Source of the DNA: Oryzomonas sagensis
Lineage (GTDB): Bacteria; Desulfobacterota; Desulfuromonadia; Geobacterales; Pseudopelobacteraceae
DNA length: 42,696 bases
Assembly: GCF_008802355.1 (NCBI RefSeq)
Contig: NZ_VZRA01000008.1
Coordinates: 1-42,696 of the forward strand
Reading direction: 5' to 3'
Part shown: positions 15,172-23,335 of the stretch, piece by piece
Layout: every line of letters starts with the position of its first letter
Position numbering within the stretch: position 1 is the stretch's first letter
Translations under genes and position numbers: made by a program
Notes under the pieces: model-generated
Databases searched by the model: none
What the model was told of the DNA's origin: nothing
Seen by the model: only the letters and a program-made list of their open reading frames with translations

Positions 15172-15618
15172 TTATCCCCTCCCTTCCCGTAAACCGAGTT
15201 TTTTGCACAGGGTACCCAGGGCTCCCTGCTCGTCGTTGGTAAGTACCTTCATTTCCGCAACAATTGCCGCCTCAACCCGGGCAAAGACCTCGTGGATCAA
15301 CTCCAGCCCCTGATCGGTGAGCTGGATGGTCAGGTAACGCCGATCTTCGTTGATCCGTTCGCGCCGTACCAAACCTCTCTTTTCCAGGTTGTCGATGACC
15401 AGGGTGATGTTGCCGGTGCTCTTGAGGATCTTGGCCGCGATGTCCCGTTGGCACAATGGACCCTTATGCAGCAGCGCCTCCAACACCCCAAACTGGCTGA
15501 TGGTCAGGTCGGCAGCCGCCATGTTGCGTCCCACGCGGCTGGTCACCGATTCCGCCGCGCGCATCAGTTTGGTGTAGGTGTTTAAAGCGCGATAGGTTGT
15601 GGTGTCGGTCGGTTTCAT
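15172..15618 (-). CDS. MarR-family transcriptional regulator
   Basis: A 148-residue winged-helix regulator. The HTH spans LTISQFGVLEALLHKGPLCQ and IAAKILKSTGNITLVIDNLEKRGLV, followed by the wing RRERINEDRRYLTIQLT, all standard for MarR. It would bind a palindromic operator as a dimer and release it upon ligand binding or oxidation. No conserved Cys pair is present in the HTH; one Cys is in the GPLCQRDI segment. A perfect 14-bp palindrome sits in its own promoter and a close copy before yceI, so autoregulation and control of yceI are likely (inference from sequence). Confidence 0.93.
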   Translation of the reverse strand: MKPTDTTTYRALNTYTKLMRAAESVTSRVGRNMAAADLTISQFGVLEALLHKGPLCQRDIAAKILKSTGNITLVIDNLEKRGLVRRERINEDRRYLTIQLTDQGLELIHEVFARVEAAIVAEMKVLTNDEQGALGTLCKKLGLREGRG

Positions 15619-15652
15619 GGGCTCTTCTCGAATAATTACTTAATGTCATATT

Positions 15653-15691
15653 GTTTAATATTAAACTATACGAATCGCATCACCCTGTCAA
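15653..15691 (-). promoter_or_regulatory. MarR gene promoter with overlapping palindromic operator
   Basis: On the minus strand TTGACA (15691-15686) and TATAGT (15670-15665) are 15 bp apart. The perfect palindrome GTTTAATATTAAAC (15653-15666) begins within the -10 element. A repressor bound there would block RNA polymerase. The spacing is short for sigma-70, so the exact -35 is less certain than the operator. Confidence 0.65.
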
Positions 15692-15753
15692 CATGTTTTT
15701 GCACTGCCCTGTCGTCGCTCTGAAACCGGGTGAGACGCCGTGCGGAAGGGGTT

Positions 15754-15810
15754 CTTGCCCCACAAAAGAACGGGGCAAGGAAACGTCTCGGTCGTCGTTC
15801 CTCGCCCCGT
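15754..15810. repeat. Two overlapping, mutually exclusive inverted repeats after the S1-domain gene
   Basis: CTTGCCCC (15754-15761) pairs with GGGGCAAG (15772-15779). The same middle segment (15770-15782) also pairs, with one mismatch, with 15798-15810 (TTCCTCGCCCCGT). The three arms lie in the 37-94 bp after the stop of the minus-strand S1-domain gene, so they can form alternative terminator-type hairpins there. Confidence 0.5.
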
Positions 15811-15846
15811 CGCTCGTAACGGTTATGGTCGGCGCAACCTCTGACG

Positions 15847-17067
15847 CTACTTTTTGCTCTTTTTGGCCTTGGCAAGCAGCAGGTCGCCAAATGTCCCCAT
15901 CCCCTTGGGTGCCTCGTCCGCCCGGCGGCGGAACTCGGACAGGGTGGCCTCCTCCTCTTCGGCGGCCCGGGCCGCACCGGCCAGGCTCAGGGAGATGCGT
16001 CGCTCGGTACGATCCACACTCTCGACCTTGACCTCGATGGTTTCCCCCTCCTTGAGCACCTCGCGCGGGTGGTTGATACGCTTGCCTCCTCCCAGCTTTG
16101 AGATGTGGATCAGCCCGTCGATCCCGTCGGCCAGGGTGATGAAGGCGCCGAAAGGGGCGAGGCGCGAAACAACGCCGGTATGGAAGGAACCCTCGGGATA
16201 GGTCTGTGCCGCCAGGTCCCACGGGTTGGCCAGGGTGTCCTTGAGACTCAGGGAGACACGCTCCTTCTCCCGGTCTATGGTTTTGATTACCACCTTTATC
16301 TGCTGGCCGACGCTCAGAACCTCGCTCACCTCCTTGACCCTGCTCCAGCCGATCTCGGAGATGGGGAGCAGCCCTTCCAGGCCGCCGATATCCACAAAGG
16401 CGCCATAGTCTTGCAGGGAAGTGACCGTGCCGCTGACTGTCATACCTTCGCTGATGCCGGCCTGGACCTCTTCCCTGAGACGACGCTGTTCCTCTTCCAG
16501 CAGGGCGCGGCGGGAGACCACGATGTTGCGTCCCTTTTCGTCGTAGGCGGTGATGCGGAACGGCAGGCGGGTGCCGATAAACGCGGCCGGGTTGTCGGTG
16601 CGGCGCAGCGACATCTGGGAAAATGGGCAGAAAGCGCGGGTCGTACCGGCCAGCTTGATCTCGTACCCTCCCTTGATCTCCTTCTCCACCATCCCTTCCA
16701 CCGGAACGCCGCTCTGGAATGCCTCTTCCAATTGGGCATTGCCCGATGCGCCGCCGCCGATCCTGGTGGTGAAGCGCATCTCGCCGTGGCTCGACGAGAG
16801 GAAATAGGCGGCGATGCTGTCGCCGATTTTTGCGGTCACATGACCATCCAGGTCCATGAGCTCTTTCACATCGACGACACCTTCGCCCTTTTGGCCGGTA
16901 TCGATGAAGATCCATTCCGTGCCGACTTTCAATACCCGCGCCGTGACTTTTTGCCCCGGCTCCAGCCACCGGGTATGCTGTTTCGCACTCTGCTCGAACA
17001 TCTCGGCAAAGCTTTCGCCTTCAGACTCATCTTCGTTTGGTTGTTCCTGGTCGTCGTTGTCTAGCAT
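15847..17067 (-). CDS. Four-domain S1 RNA-binding protein (ribosomal protein S1-like)
   Basis: A 406-residue cytosolic protein with GGGGAG before the ATG. An acidic N-terminus (residues 1-30) is followed by four S1 OB-fold domains at roughly 38-105, 118-190, 205-275 and 290-360; the third (GTVTSLQDYGAFVDIGGLEG... LLPISEIGW) and fourth (GVVSRLAPFGAFITL... GLIHISKLGG) are the most typical. A basic KAKKSKK tail ends the protein. It is shorter than canonical six-domain S1, like the S1-like paralogues found beside the main rpsA in many bacteria. It should bind single-stranded RNA; a role in translation or RNA turnover is inferred. The second domain has CPFSQMS instead of a fully standard motif. 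Confidence 0.88.
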   Translation of the reverse strand: MLDNDDQEQPNEDESEGESFAEMFEQSAKQHTRWLEPGQKVTARVLKVGTEWIFIDTGQKGEGVVDVKELMDLDGHVTAKIGDSIAAYFLSSSHGEMRFTTRIGGGASGNAQLEEAFQSGVPVEGMVEKEIKGGYEIKLAGTTRAFCPFSQMSLRRTDNPAAFIGTRLPFRITAYDEKGRNIVVSRRALLEEEQRRLREEVQAGISEGMTVSGTVTSLQDYGAFVDIGGLEGLLPISEIGWSRVKEVSEVLSVGQQIKVVIKTIDREKERVSLSLKDTLANPWDLAAQTYPEGSFHTGVVSRLAPFGAFITLADGIDGLIHISKLGGGKRINHPREVLKEGETIEVKVESVDRTERRISLSLAGAARAAEEEEATLSEFRRRADEAPKGMGTFGDLLLAKAKKSKK

Positions 17068-17195
17068 GGTCTCCCCGTTCGTGTGAATGATATCTCCCGC
17101 CCGATCGTTGCGCCGCCGTAATGGCGGTCATCGTTTGATCGTACTTAAGTATATTGCCATGATCTGTTTGGGATGCAAATGTATTTTGTGCAGGC

Positions 17196-17229
17196 ACGAA
17201 AACGCCCCGCTGCGGATGGCAACGGGGCG
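17196..17229 (-). terminator. Rho-independent terminator of the ABC-F gene
   Basis: CGCCCCG (17203-17209) pairs with CGGGGCG (17223-17229). On the minus strand the hairpin is followed by TTTTCG. It lies 36 bp after the ABC-F stop and ahead of the S1-domain gene. Confidence 0.75.
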
Positions 17230-17264
17230 GGGGACCGGGAGGTATGAGCGGTTGTCGGGACTCC

Positions 17265-18902
17265 CTACAGGCTCAGTTCCGCATGGCCCTGGTACAACTC
17301 GTCCCGCTCCCGGATCACGTCCTCGTTCTCCAGATATTCGTCGAAGCCCATGACGCGGTCGATCACGCCGCCGGGGGTGATTTCGATGATCCGGTTGGCA
17401 ATGGTGGCGACGAACTCGTGGTCGTGGGAAGCGAACAGCACCACCTCCGGGTAGGCGATGAGCCCGTCGTTCAGGGCGGTGATCGACTCCAGATCCAGGT
17501 GGTTGGTCGGCTCGTCCAGAATCAGCACGTTGGCGCCGGAGAGCATCATGCGGGACAACATGCAGCGTACCCGCTCGCCGCCGGAGAGGACCGAGGTCTT
17601 CTTCATCGCCTCATCGCCGGAGAAGAGCATCCTCCCCAGAAACCCCCGGGCAAAGGTTTCGCCCTCGGTGGGGGGCGAATACTGCCCCAGCCAGTCGATC
17701 AGGCTCAGGTCCTTCTCGAAATAGCTGCTGTTCTCCTTGGGGAAATAGGTGCTGGTAATGGTCACGCCCCAGCGGAACGAGCCGCTGTCCGGCTCCAGTT
17801 CGCCGGCCAGGATCTGGAACAGGGTGGTACGGGCCAGACCGTTGCCCCCGACAAAGGCGACCTTGTCGTTCTTGCGGATGATCAGGTCCAGGTTGTCCAA
17901 CACCTTCACCCCGTCGATCTCCTTGGTGAGGCCTGATATCTCCAGGATGATGTCACCGCAGGGACGTTCCGCCTTGAACATGACGTGGGGGTACTTGCGC
18001 GACGACACCGGCATCTCCTCCAGGGTGAGCTTGTCCAGGAGCTTCTTGCGCGAGGTGGCCTGCTTGGCCTTGGAGGCGTTGGATGAGAAGCGCTGGATAA
18101 ATGCCTTCAGCTCCTCGGCCTTCTCCGACACCTTGCGGTTCTCGTTCTGGCGCTGCTTCAGGTTCAACTGGCTGGCGTGGTACCAGAAGTCGTAGTTGCC
18201 CACGTAGACCTGGATGCGGCTGAAGTCGATGTCGGCGGTATGGGTGCAGACTTGGTTGAGGAAGTGGCGATCATGGGAGACCACGATCACCGTGTTGGTG
18301 AAGCGGAAGAGAAAATCCTCCAGCCAGGAGATGGACTTTAAGTCCAGGTTGTTGGTCGGCTCGTCCAGAAGCAGCACGTCCGGATTGCCGAACAGGGCCT
18401 GGGCCAGCAGCACGCGCACCTTGTCGCCCCCCTCCAACTCCTTCATCTTTTTCGTGCGGAGTTCCTCGGGGATGCCCAGGCCGTTCAGCAGCACCGCTGC
18501 CTCCGACTCGGCCTCGTAACCGTTCATCTCGGCAAAATCGGCCTCCAGCTCCGCCGAACGGACGCCGTCCTCCTCGCTGAAGTCGGCCTTGGAGTAGATC
18601 GCCTCCCGCGCGACCATGATCTTGTACAGCTCTTCATGCCCTCTGATAACCGTGTTGAAGACCGTCTCCTCGTCAAAGGCAAACTGGTCCTGACGCAGCA
18701 CCGCCAGGCGCTCCCGGGGACCGAGGGCGATTTCCCCCTTGTCAGGAGTAATCTCCCCTGAAAGGATCTTGAGGAAGGTGGACTTGCCGGCGCCGTTGGC
18801 CCCGATCAGGCCATAGCAGTTGCCTGGCGTAAATTTGATGTTCACGTCCTTGAAGAGGATGCGTTTGCCGTAGGAAAGTGCAACATTTGAAGCGGTAATC
18901 AT
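17265..18902 (-). CDS. ABC-F family ATPase (YbiT-like), second Walker A degenerate
   Basis: A 545-residue soluble protein with two ABC domains and no membrane helices, the mark of ABC-F ribosome-associated translation factors. Domain 1: Walker A GANGAGKST (Lys40), signature LEGGDKV, Walker B LLLDEPTNNLD. A charged helical linker (P-site tRNA interaction motif region, ~residues 235-320) follows. Domain 2: signature LSGGERV, Walker B LILDEPTNHLD and H-loop ASHDH are normal, but its Walker A reads GGNGLARTT, so the P-loop lysine is Arg358 and the preceding Gly is Ala. ABC-F proteins act at the ribosomal E site; some protect from antibiotics, but the YbiT-like class is not a resistance class. Ribosome site AAAGGA before ATG. 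Confidence 0.93.
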   Translation of the reverse strand: MITASNVALSYGKRILFKDVNIKFTPGNCYGLIGANGAGKSTFLKILSGEITPDKGEIALGPRERLAVLRQDQFAFDEETVFNTVIRGHEELYKIMVAREAIYSKADFSEEDGVRSAELEADFAEMNGYEAESEAAVLLNGLGIPEELRTKKMKELEGGDKVRVLLAQALFGNPDVLLLDEPTNNLDLKSISWLEDFLFRFTNTVIVVSHDRHFLNQVCTHTADIDFSRIQVYVGNYDFWYHASQLNLKQRQNENRKVSEKAEELKAFIQRFSSNASKAKQATSRKKLLDKLTLEEMPVSSRKYPHVMFKAERPCGDIILEISGLTKEIDGVKVLDNLDLIIRKNDKVAFVGGNGLARTTLFQILAGELEPDSGSFRWGVTITSTYFPKENSSYFEKDLSLIDWLGQYSPPTEGETFARGFLGRMLFSGDEAMKKTSVLSGGERVRCMLSRMMLSGANVLILDEPTNHLDLESITALNDGLIAYPEVVLFASHDHEFVATIANRIIEITPGGVIDRVMGFDEYLENEDVIRERDELYQGHAELSL

Positions 18903-18920
18903 GTGTATCGGTTCCTTTCG

Positions 18921-18954
18921 AACAAATAAAAAACCACAGGGGCGATCCCTGTGG
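18921..18954 (-). terminator. Rho-independent terminator of the YaiI/DUF188 gene
   Basis: CCACAGGG (18934-18941) pairs perfectly with CCCTGTGG (18947-18954). On the minus strand the hairpin is followed by TTTTTTATTTG. It ends the transcript of the DUF188 gene before the ABC-F gene. Confidence 0.88.
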
Positions 18955-19008
18955 CTCAGGTCAATTAATATTTATATCATCATTGCCGCCTCAACAGCAA
19001 TCGTTAAT

Positions 19009-19470
19009 TCAGCGTTTCCTCCCCTTGGTCATTCGGGTCAGCAGGCTGTCCAGGGAGGAGGCAAAGCGCTGGCGGTCGGTCGCACCGAACTGGCCCGGCC
19101 CTCCCTGCACCACGCCCGCATCGCGCAGTTCCATCATCAGGTCGCGCATGGAGAGGCGCTCGCCTACATTTTCCTCGGTGTAGAACTCGCCCCGCGGGTC
19201 GAGCCCCACCGCACCCTTGGCTACGATCCGTGCCGCCAGCGGGATATCGGCGGTTATGACCACGTCTTCCGGGGTGGCTTGTTCGGCAATGTAGTCGTCG
19301 GCAACGTCAAAGCCCTCGCTCACCACCACCGAATCGATCAGGCGGGAATGATGCTTCGCCAAGCTGGTGTTGGCCACCAGGCAGACCGGAATCTCCAGAC
19401 GTTCCGAGGCCCGGAAGACGATCTCCTTGATGACCCGCGGACAGGCGTCGGCGTCGATCCATATGCGCAT
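19009..19470 (-). CDS. YaiI/YqxD family protein (DUF188, UPF0178)
   Basis: A 153-residue cytosolic protein with CGGAG before the ATG. The N-terminus [15 protein letters not shown] is the family signature: an acidic PIN-like active-site strand followed by a CP motif. Later come [21 protein letters not shown], and [20 protein letters not shown]. The fold is PIN-like with conserved acidic residues (Asp6, Asp8, and the ITAD Asp), which suggests a nuclease, but the biochemical activity of the family is not established. Single-gene unit with its own terminator, divergent from the hybrid kinase. Confidence 0.92.
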   Translation of the reverse strand: MRIWIDADACPRVIKEIVFRASERLEIPVCLVANTSLAKHHSRLIDSVVVSEGFDVADDYIAEQATPEDVVITADIPLAARIVAKGAVGLDPRGEFYTEENVGERLSMRDLMMELRDAGVVQGGPGQFGATDRQRFASSLDSLLTRMTKGRKR

Positions 19471-19547
19471 GGGTGCTCCGTGGTGAAAATGGGATGAGGG
19501 GCAAGACTACCACAGATACGGCCCGATGTCCCATCTAAAGAGAATCA

Positions 19548-19563
19548 TGGCACGGTGTTGGCC
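19548..19563 (+). promoter_or_regulatory. Possible sigma-54 (RpoN) promoter before the hybrid kinase
   Basis: TGGCACGGTGTTGGCC matches the -24/-12 consensus TGGCACG-N4-TTGC with one mismatch, and keeps the required GG-N10-GC spacing. A leader of about 155 nt would run to the ATG at 19729. RpoN is widely used in Geobacter; the assignment rests on sequence only. Confidence 0.4.
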
Positions 19564-19728
19564 GGGGTCCTCGTGTTGTTCTTTCCACAACGGCCCACGG
19601 TTACATGTAATTTGAGTTACGCCGGTCGTGACCTCAGGCGATTGCTTGTCCGGAAACTTGTGATAGAATTACAAACAGTAACGAAGTCGTTTCAGCATGG
19701 TTGCCGTGCCGAGGCACGGGGGAGGCAT

Positions 19729-22113
19729 ATGCAACAGGGCGCATCTACCGGATTTACCCCCGGAAACCGCATGCAGCGCTTCGGTGCCGTCATTGCGGTA
19801 TTCTGGACACTGCTCGTGGCGTACTCGCTGTACTGGGATCACCGGCAACATCGGGAGGACGTGCTGTTGCTCGGCAAGATGCAGAGCCAGGCCTTCTTCG
19901 AGAAGGATCTCCTCTACCGCCGCTGGGCATCCCGCCATGGCGGCGTGTACGTGCCGGTGACGGAATCCACCCAACCCAATCCCTACCTGTCCCGCATCCC
20001 CGAGCGGGATATCACCACCCCCTCCGGTAAACGGCTGACCCTGATGAATCCGGCCTACATGACGCGTCAGGTGTTTGAAATGGCCCAGGAGTACAGGGGG
20101 ACCGGCCGCGGCCATATCACCAGCCTCAAACCGATCAGGGCCGAGAACGCCCCCGACCTCTGGGAAAGGGGGGCGCTGCAGGCGTTCGAACGGGGGGGTA
20201 CGGAGGTCGGCGAGATAGAGCATATCGACGGCAAACCGTACTATCGCTACATGAAGTCGCTGTTGGCCGAGAAACCCTGCCTCAAGTGCCATGCCCCCCA
20301 GGGGTATCATGGGGGGGAGGTGCGGGGAGGCCTGAGCGTCTCCGTCCCCCTGGAACCAATCTATGCCATGATGGCCAGGGAGATGCGGGGGGTATATATC
20401 AACCACGCCTTCATCTGGTTGCTGGGTCTGGGGGGCATTGGGTTCGGGACCCGCAGACTGGGGCGCATAACCACGGAGCTTTATGAACAGACCGTGGCGC
20501 TGGAGCATGAGATAGAAGAGCGTGAGATGGCCCAGGAGACGCTCCAGGAACAGACGATCGTCCTGGAGGAGGAGATTGTCGAGCGGAGGCAGATCGAGGA
20601 AACGGTGCGCCTCAGCGAGGAAAAATTCTCCAAATCCTTCGACAACGCCCCCATCATCATGACGATCAGCACGGTTGAGGATGGCCGCTTTCTGGATGTG
20701 AACAAAAAATTCGTCGAGCTATCCGGCTTCAGCCGCCAGGAAGCCGTGGGCAGGACATCGCTCGAGCTTGGCTGGATCACGCCGGACCAGCGTCAGGTGC
20801 TAGTGGCCGAATTGGGGGAAAAGGGGCGCACCTCGGGCGTCGAGTTGCGGTTGCGCTCAAATGCCGAAAACTACATCACCTGCAGGTATTACGGCGAACT
20901 CATCACGGTTGACGGCCGCCAGTGCCTGCTTTCACTGGCCCATGACATGACCGAGCAGAGGGCCATGGAGGAGCAGCTCCGGCAGGCCCAGAAGATGGAG
21001 GCCATCGGCCAGCTTGCGGGCGGCGTGGCCCATGACTTCAACAATGTGCTCACGGTTATCATGGGGTATTGCAATCTGTTGCAGATGGACCCGAAGCTGG
21101 ATACGCACCAGCGTGATGAGGTCGAGCAGATTATCGCCTCTTCCGAGAAGGCGGCCCAGTTGACCCGCGGGCTGCTTACCTTCAGCCGCAAAGAGGTCAT
21201 GGATTTCAGGTCGGCCGACCTCAACGGTATCGTGCAGCATGTCCAGAAATTCCTCGCCCGGGTCATTGGCGAGGATATCCAGCTCAGAACCGTCTGCAAC
21301 CGCCCTGAGATTGCCGTGCGCGTGGATAGCGCCCAGATCGAACAGGTCCTGATCAACCTGGCCACCAACGCTCGGGATGCCATGCAGATGGGGGGGCTGT
21401 TGAACATCGAAACGAACACCCTGGATGTTGACGACTCCTTTATCCATACCCATGGCTACGGTACGCCGGGCCGGTATGCCTGCATAGCGGTTTCCGATTC
21501 CGGCTGCGGCATGGACGAACAGACCCGCAAGAGGATCTTCGAGCCGTTTTTTACCACCAAGGAGCAAGGCAAGGGGACCGGCCTCGGCATGGCCATCGTC
21601 TACGGGATCGTCAAGCAGCATAACGGTTTTATCACTGTCTACAGCGAACCGGGACACGGCACCACCTTCAGGATATATCTGCCGCTGAGCGACGAAGGGC
21701 AGGGGGCGCGGGAAGAAACGGGGGAACCGGTCGCTCCCGACGGCGGGACCGAAACGATCCTTGTGGCCGAGGACGAAGCTGGGGTGCGCAGGCTTTTAGA
21801 AGACATCCTGACCCGGTACGGCTATCAGGTGATCCTGGCGGAGGACGGACAGGAGGCTGTCGAGAAATTCATGGCAAACCGTGGTAAGATTCACTTGGTC
21901 CTCACGGATATCATCATGCCCAGAAAGAGCGGTCAAGAGGCCGTTGCAGAGATCAGGCGGCTGCAGCCGGGCATAAAGGTGTGTTATGCCAGCGGATACA
22001 CTGCGGATTTCATTCGGAATCGCGGCGTGGATGATGAGGGGATCGAGCTTATCATGAAGCCGGTCCAGTCGCAGGAACTCCTGTGGAAGGTGCGGGAGAT
22101 ATTGGACAGCTAA
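19729..22113 (+). CDS. Hybrid sensor histidine kinase with periplasmic c-heme sensor domain
   Basis: The ATG at 19729 is chosen (GGGGGAGG five nt upstream; membrane helix follows); an in-frame ATG at 19555 has no ribosome site. The 794-residue protein has a membrane helix (~residues 18-38), a periplasmic DUF3365/Tll0287-like sensor with the heme motif CLKCH (Cys184, Cys187, His188) and [11 protein letters not shown], a second helix (~225-245), a coiled coil (~250-305), a PAS domain (~305-420), HisKA with phospho-accepting His435 (GGVAHDFNN), HATPase (N box and GKGTGLGMA), and a receiver domain with Asp727 (LTDIIMP). It likely senses redox state or a heme ligand such as NO or CO and passes phosphate to its own receiver. 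A partner DNA-binding regulator is not adjacent. Confidence 0.93.
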   Translation: MQQGASTGFTPGNRMQRFGAVIAVFWTLLVAYSLYWDHRQHREDVLLLGKMQSQAFFEKDLLYRRWASRHGGVYVPVTESTQPNPYLSRIPERDITTPSGKRLTLMNPAYMTRQVFEMAQEYRGTGRGHITSLKPIRAENAPDLWERGALQAFERGGTEVGEIEHIDGKPYYRYMKSLLAEKPCLKCHAPQGYHGGEVRGGLSVSVPLEPIYAMMAREMRGVYINHAFIWLLGLGGIGFGTRRLGRITTELYEQTVALEHEIEEREMAQETLQEQTIVLEEEIVERRQIEETVRLSEEKFSKSFDNAPIIMTISTVEDGRFLDVNKKFVELSGFSRQEAVGRTSLELGWITPDQRQVLVAELGEKGRTSGVELRLRSNAENYITCRYYGELITVDGRQCLLSLAHDMTEQRAMEEQLRQAQKMEAIGQLAGGVAHDFNNVLTVIMGYCNLLQMDPKLDTHQRDEVEQIIASSEKAAQLTRGLLTFSRKEVMDFRSADLNGIVQHVQKFLARVIGEDIQLRTVCNRPEIAVRVDSAQIEQVLINLATNARDAMQMGGLLNIETNTLDVDDSFIHTHGYGTPGRYACIAVSDSGCGMDEQTRKRIFEPFFTTKEQGKGTGLGMAIVYGIVKQHNGFITVYSEPGHGTTFRIYLPLSDEGQGAREETGEPVAPDGGTETILVAEDEAGVRRLLEDILTRYGYQVILAEDGQEAVEKFMANRGKIHLVLTDIIMPRKSGQEAVAEIRRLQPGIKVCYASGYTADFIRNRGVDDEGIELIMKPVQSQELLWKVREILDS

Positions 22114-22195
22114 GGGGAAATGCGGCGCGGCTGTCCCGATGGCGGCACCGCGGCCAAGCGAGCCGCCCGAAACAGCCGGGCGCGGAGGAGGGGGC

Positions 22196-22684
22196 ATGCA
22201 ACTGGAGATTCATAACGTCAAGATCGACTATCCCGAAGGGTGCAACATCATCCTCGGCCAGACCCACTTTATCAAGACTGCCGAGGACTTGTACGAGGCC
22301 ATCGCCACCACGGTGCCCCAGGCCCGTTTCGGCATTGCCTTCAGCGAGGCGTCCGGCCCCTGCCTGATCCGAACCGAGGGGAACGACGACGGGCTGATCA
22401 AGGGATGCGCCACCGTGCTGAAGGCCATCGGCGCCGGCCATGTCTTCTGCATCCTGCTGCGGGACGCCTATCCCATCAACATCCTCAACCAGGTAAAAAA
22501 TTGCCCCGAAGTCTGCTGCGTCTATTGTGCCACGGCCAACCCGCTCCAGGTCGTCGTCGCCTCCACCATGCAGGGATGGGGCATCCTCGGGGTGATCGAC
22601 GGTTGTGCCCCCAAGGGGGTGGAATCGGTTGAAGAGCGCCAGCAGCGGCACGGCCTGCTGCGCACGATCGGCTACAAGCTGTAA
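22196..22684 (+). CDS. Adenosine-specific kinase family protein (DUF355)
   Basis: The start at 22196 has GGAGGAGGGGG directly upstream; a start at 22139 would add a low-complexity tail and is rejected. The 162-residue product matches the small adenosine-specific kinase family described from archaea: ARFGIAFSEASGPCLIRTEGND, AIGAGHVFCILLRDAYPINILNQVK, a Cys-rich CPEVCCVYCATANPLQV, then GWGILGVIDGCAPKGVE. Archaeal members are reported to bind AMP/adenosine; bacterial function is uncertain. It is 82 bp after the hybrid kinase and overlaps the next gene by one base (TAATG), so it is cotranscribed with that gene at least. Confidence 0.85.
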   Translation: MQLEIHNVKIDYPEGCNIILGQTHFIKTAEDLYEAIATTVPQARFGIAFSEASGPCLIRTEGNDDGLIKGCATVLKAIGAGHVFCILLRDAYPINILNQVKNCPEVCCVYCATANPLQVVVASTMQGWGILGVIDGCAPKGVESVEERQQRHGLLRTIGYKL

Positions 22685-23238
22685 TGACAGGACAGGGACG
22701 GAAGGTGGGGCGCGTGCTGGCGGCATTGCTGCTGGCGGCGCTCGGGGTCTTGCTGGGTGCGACCGCTCAGGGGAAGGGGGGACGCAGGATGGAAGCGTTG
22801 ACCATTTCGAGTCCGGGCTTTAGCCATGGGGAGGCCATACCGTCCCGCCACACCTGCGATGGGAACGATACCAGTCCCGCCATCGTCATCGGCAGGGTGC
22901 CGCAGGCCACCCGGAGCCTGGCGTTGGTCATGGACGACCCGGATGCGCCCCTGGGGGACTGGGTGCACTGGGTGGTGTGGAACATCCCGCCCCAGACGCG
23001 GGAGATCCCCGAGCACGGCCTGCCGCCCCAGGCCAAACAGGGGAAGAACGACTGGCATCGGAACAGTTACGGCGGCCCCTGCCCGCCGTCCGGGACCCAC
23101 CGCTATTTTTTCAGGGTCTATGCCCTGGACACTACGCTGCATCTCGGTGACTCCACCGCCAAGGGCGACCTGGAGCGGGCCATGCAGGGGCATGTCCTGG
23201 CCAAGGGGGAGTTGATGGGGACGTACAAGCGGCGGTGA
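22684..23238 (+). CDS. Exported YbhB/YbcL-type PEBP (Raf-kinase-inhibitor-like) protein
   Basis: A 184-residue protein whose start overlaps the preceding stop (TAATG), suggesting translational coupling. Residues 1-30 form a signal peptide or anchor (basic start, then LAALLLAALGVLLG), so it is exported. The rest is a PEBP domain: LTISSPGFSHGEAIPSRHTC, NDTSPAIVI, the ligand-site motif DDPDAPLGDWVHWVVWNIP, and GPCPPSGTHRYFFRVYALD. Bacterial PEBP proteins bind small anionic or phosphate ligands; function is unknown. Many are cytosolic, so the signal is a point of difference. Confidence 0.9.
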   Translation: MTGQGRKVGRVLAALLLAALGVLLGATAQGKGGRRMEALTISSPGFSHGEAIPSRHTCDGNDTSPAIVIGRVPQATRSLALVMDDPDAPLGDWVHWVVWNIPPQTREIPEHGLPPQAKQGKNDWHRNSYGGPCPPSGTHRYFFRVYALDTTLHLGDSTAKGDLERAMQGHVLAKGELMGTYKRR

Positions 23239-23281
23239 GCGAGCGGGATTTTGCCGTTTATCGAAATTTTAGTGCACACGA

Positions 23282-23311
23282 CAAATGGCCACAGTCCCCT
23301 GTGGCCATTTG
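23282..23311. terminator. 13-bp perfect hairpin between convergent genes
   Basis: CAAATGGCCACAG (23282-23294) pairs with CTGTGGCCATTTG (23299-23311) over a TCCC loop. It lies between the PEBP gene (plus) and fumarase (minus). There is no long T-run, but it is placed where a bidirectional terminator is expected. Confidence 0.65.
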
Positions 23312-23335
23312 CGTTGCCATCGTATCAGTTAATCT

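Noticed and set aside
15680-16969. 429-codon minus-strand frame overlapping the S1-domain gene in another phase
   Set aside because: Arg/Gly-rich translation without domains; the S1 frame has four clear OB domains and a good ribosome site.
17265-18902. ABC-F antibiotic-resistance protein
   Set aside because: The layout resembles the housekeeping YbiT-like group; no resistance-type linker extension or nearby resistance gene supports it.
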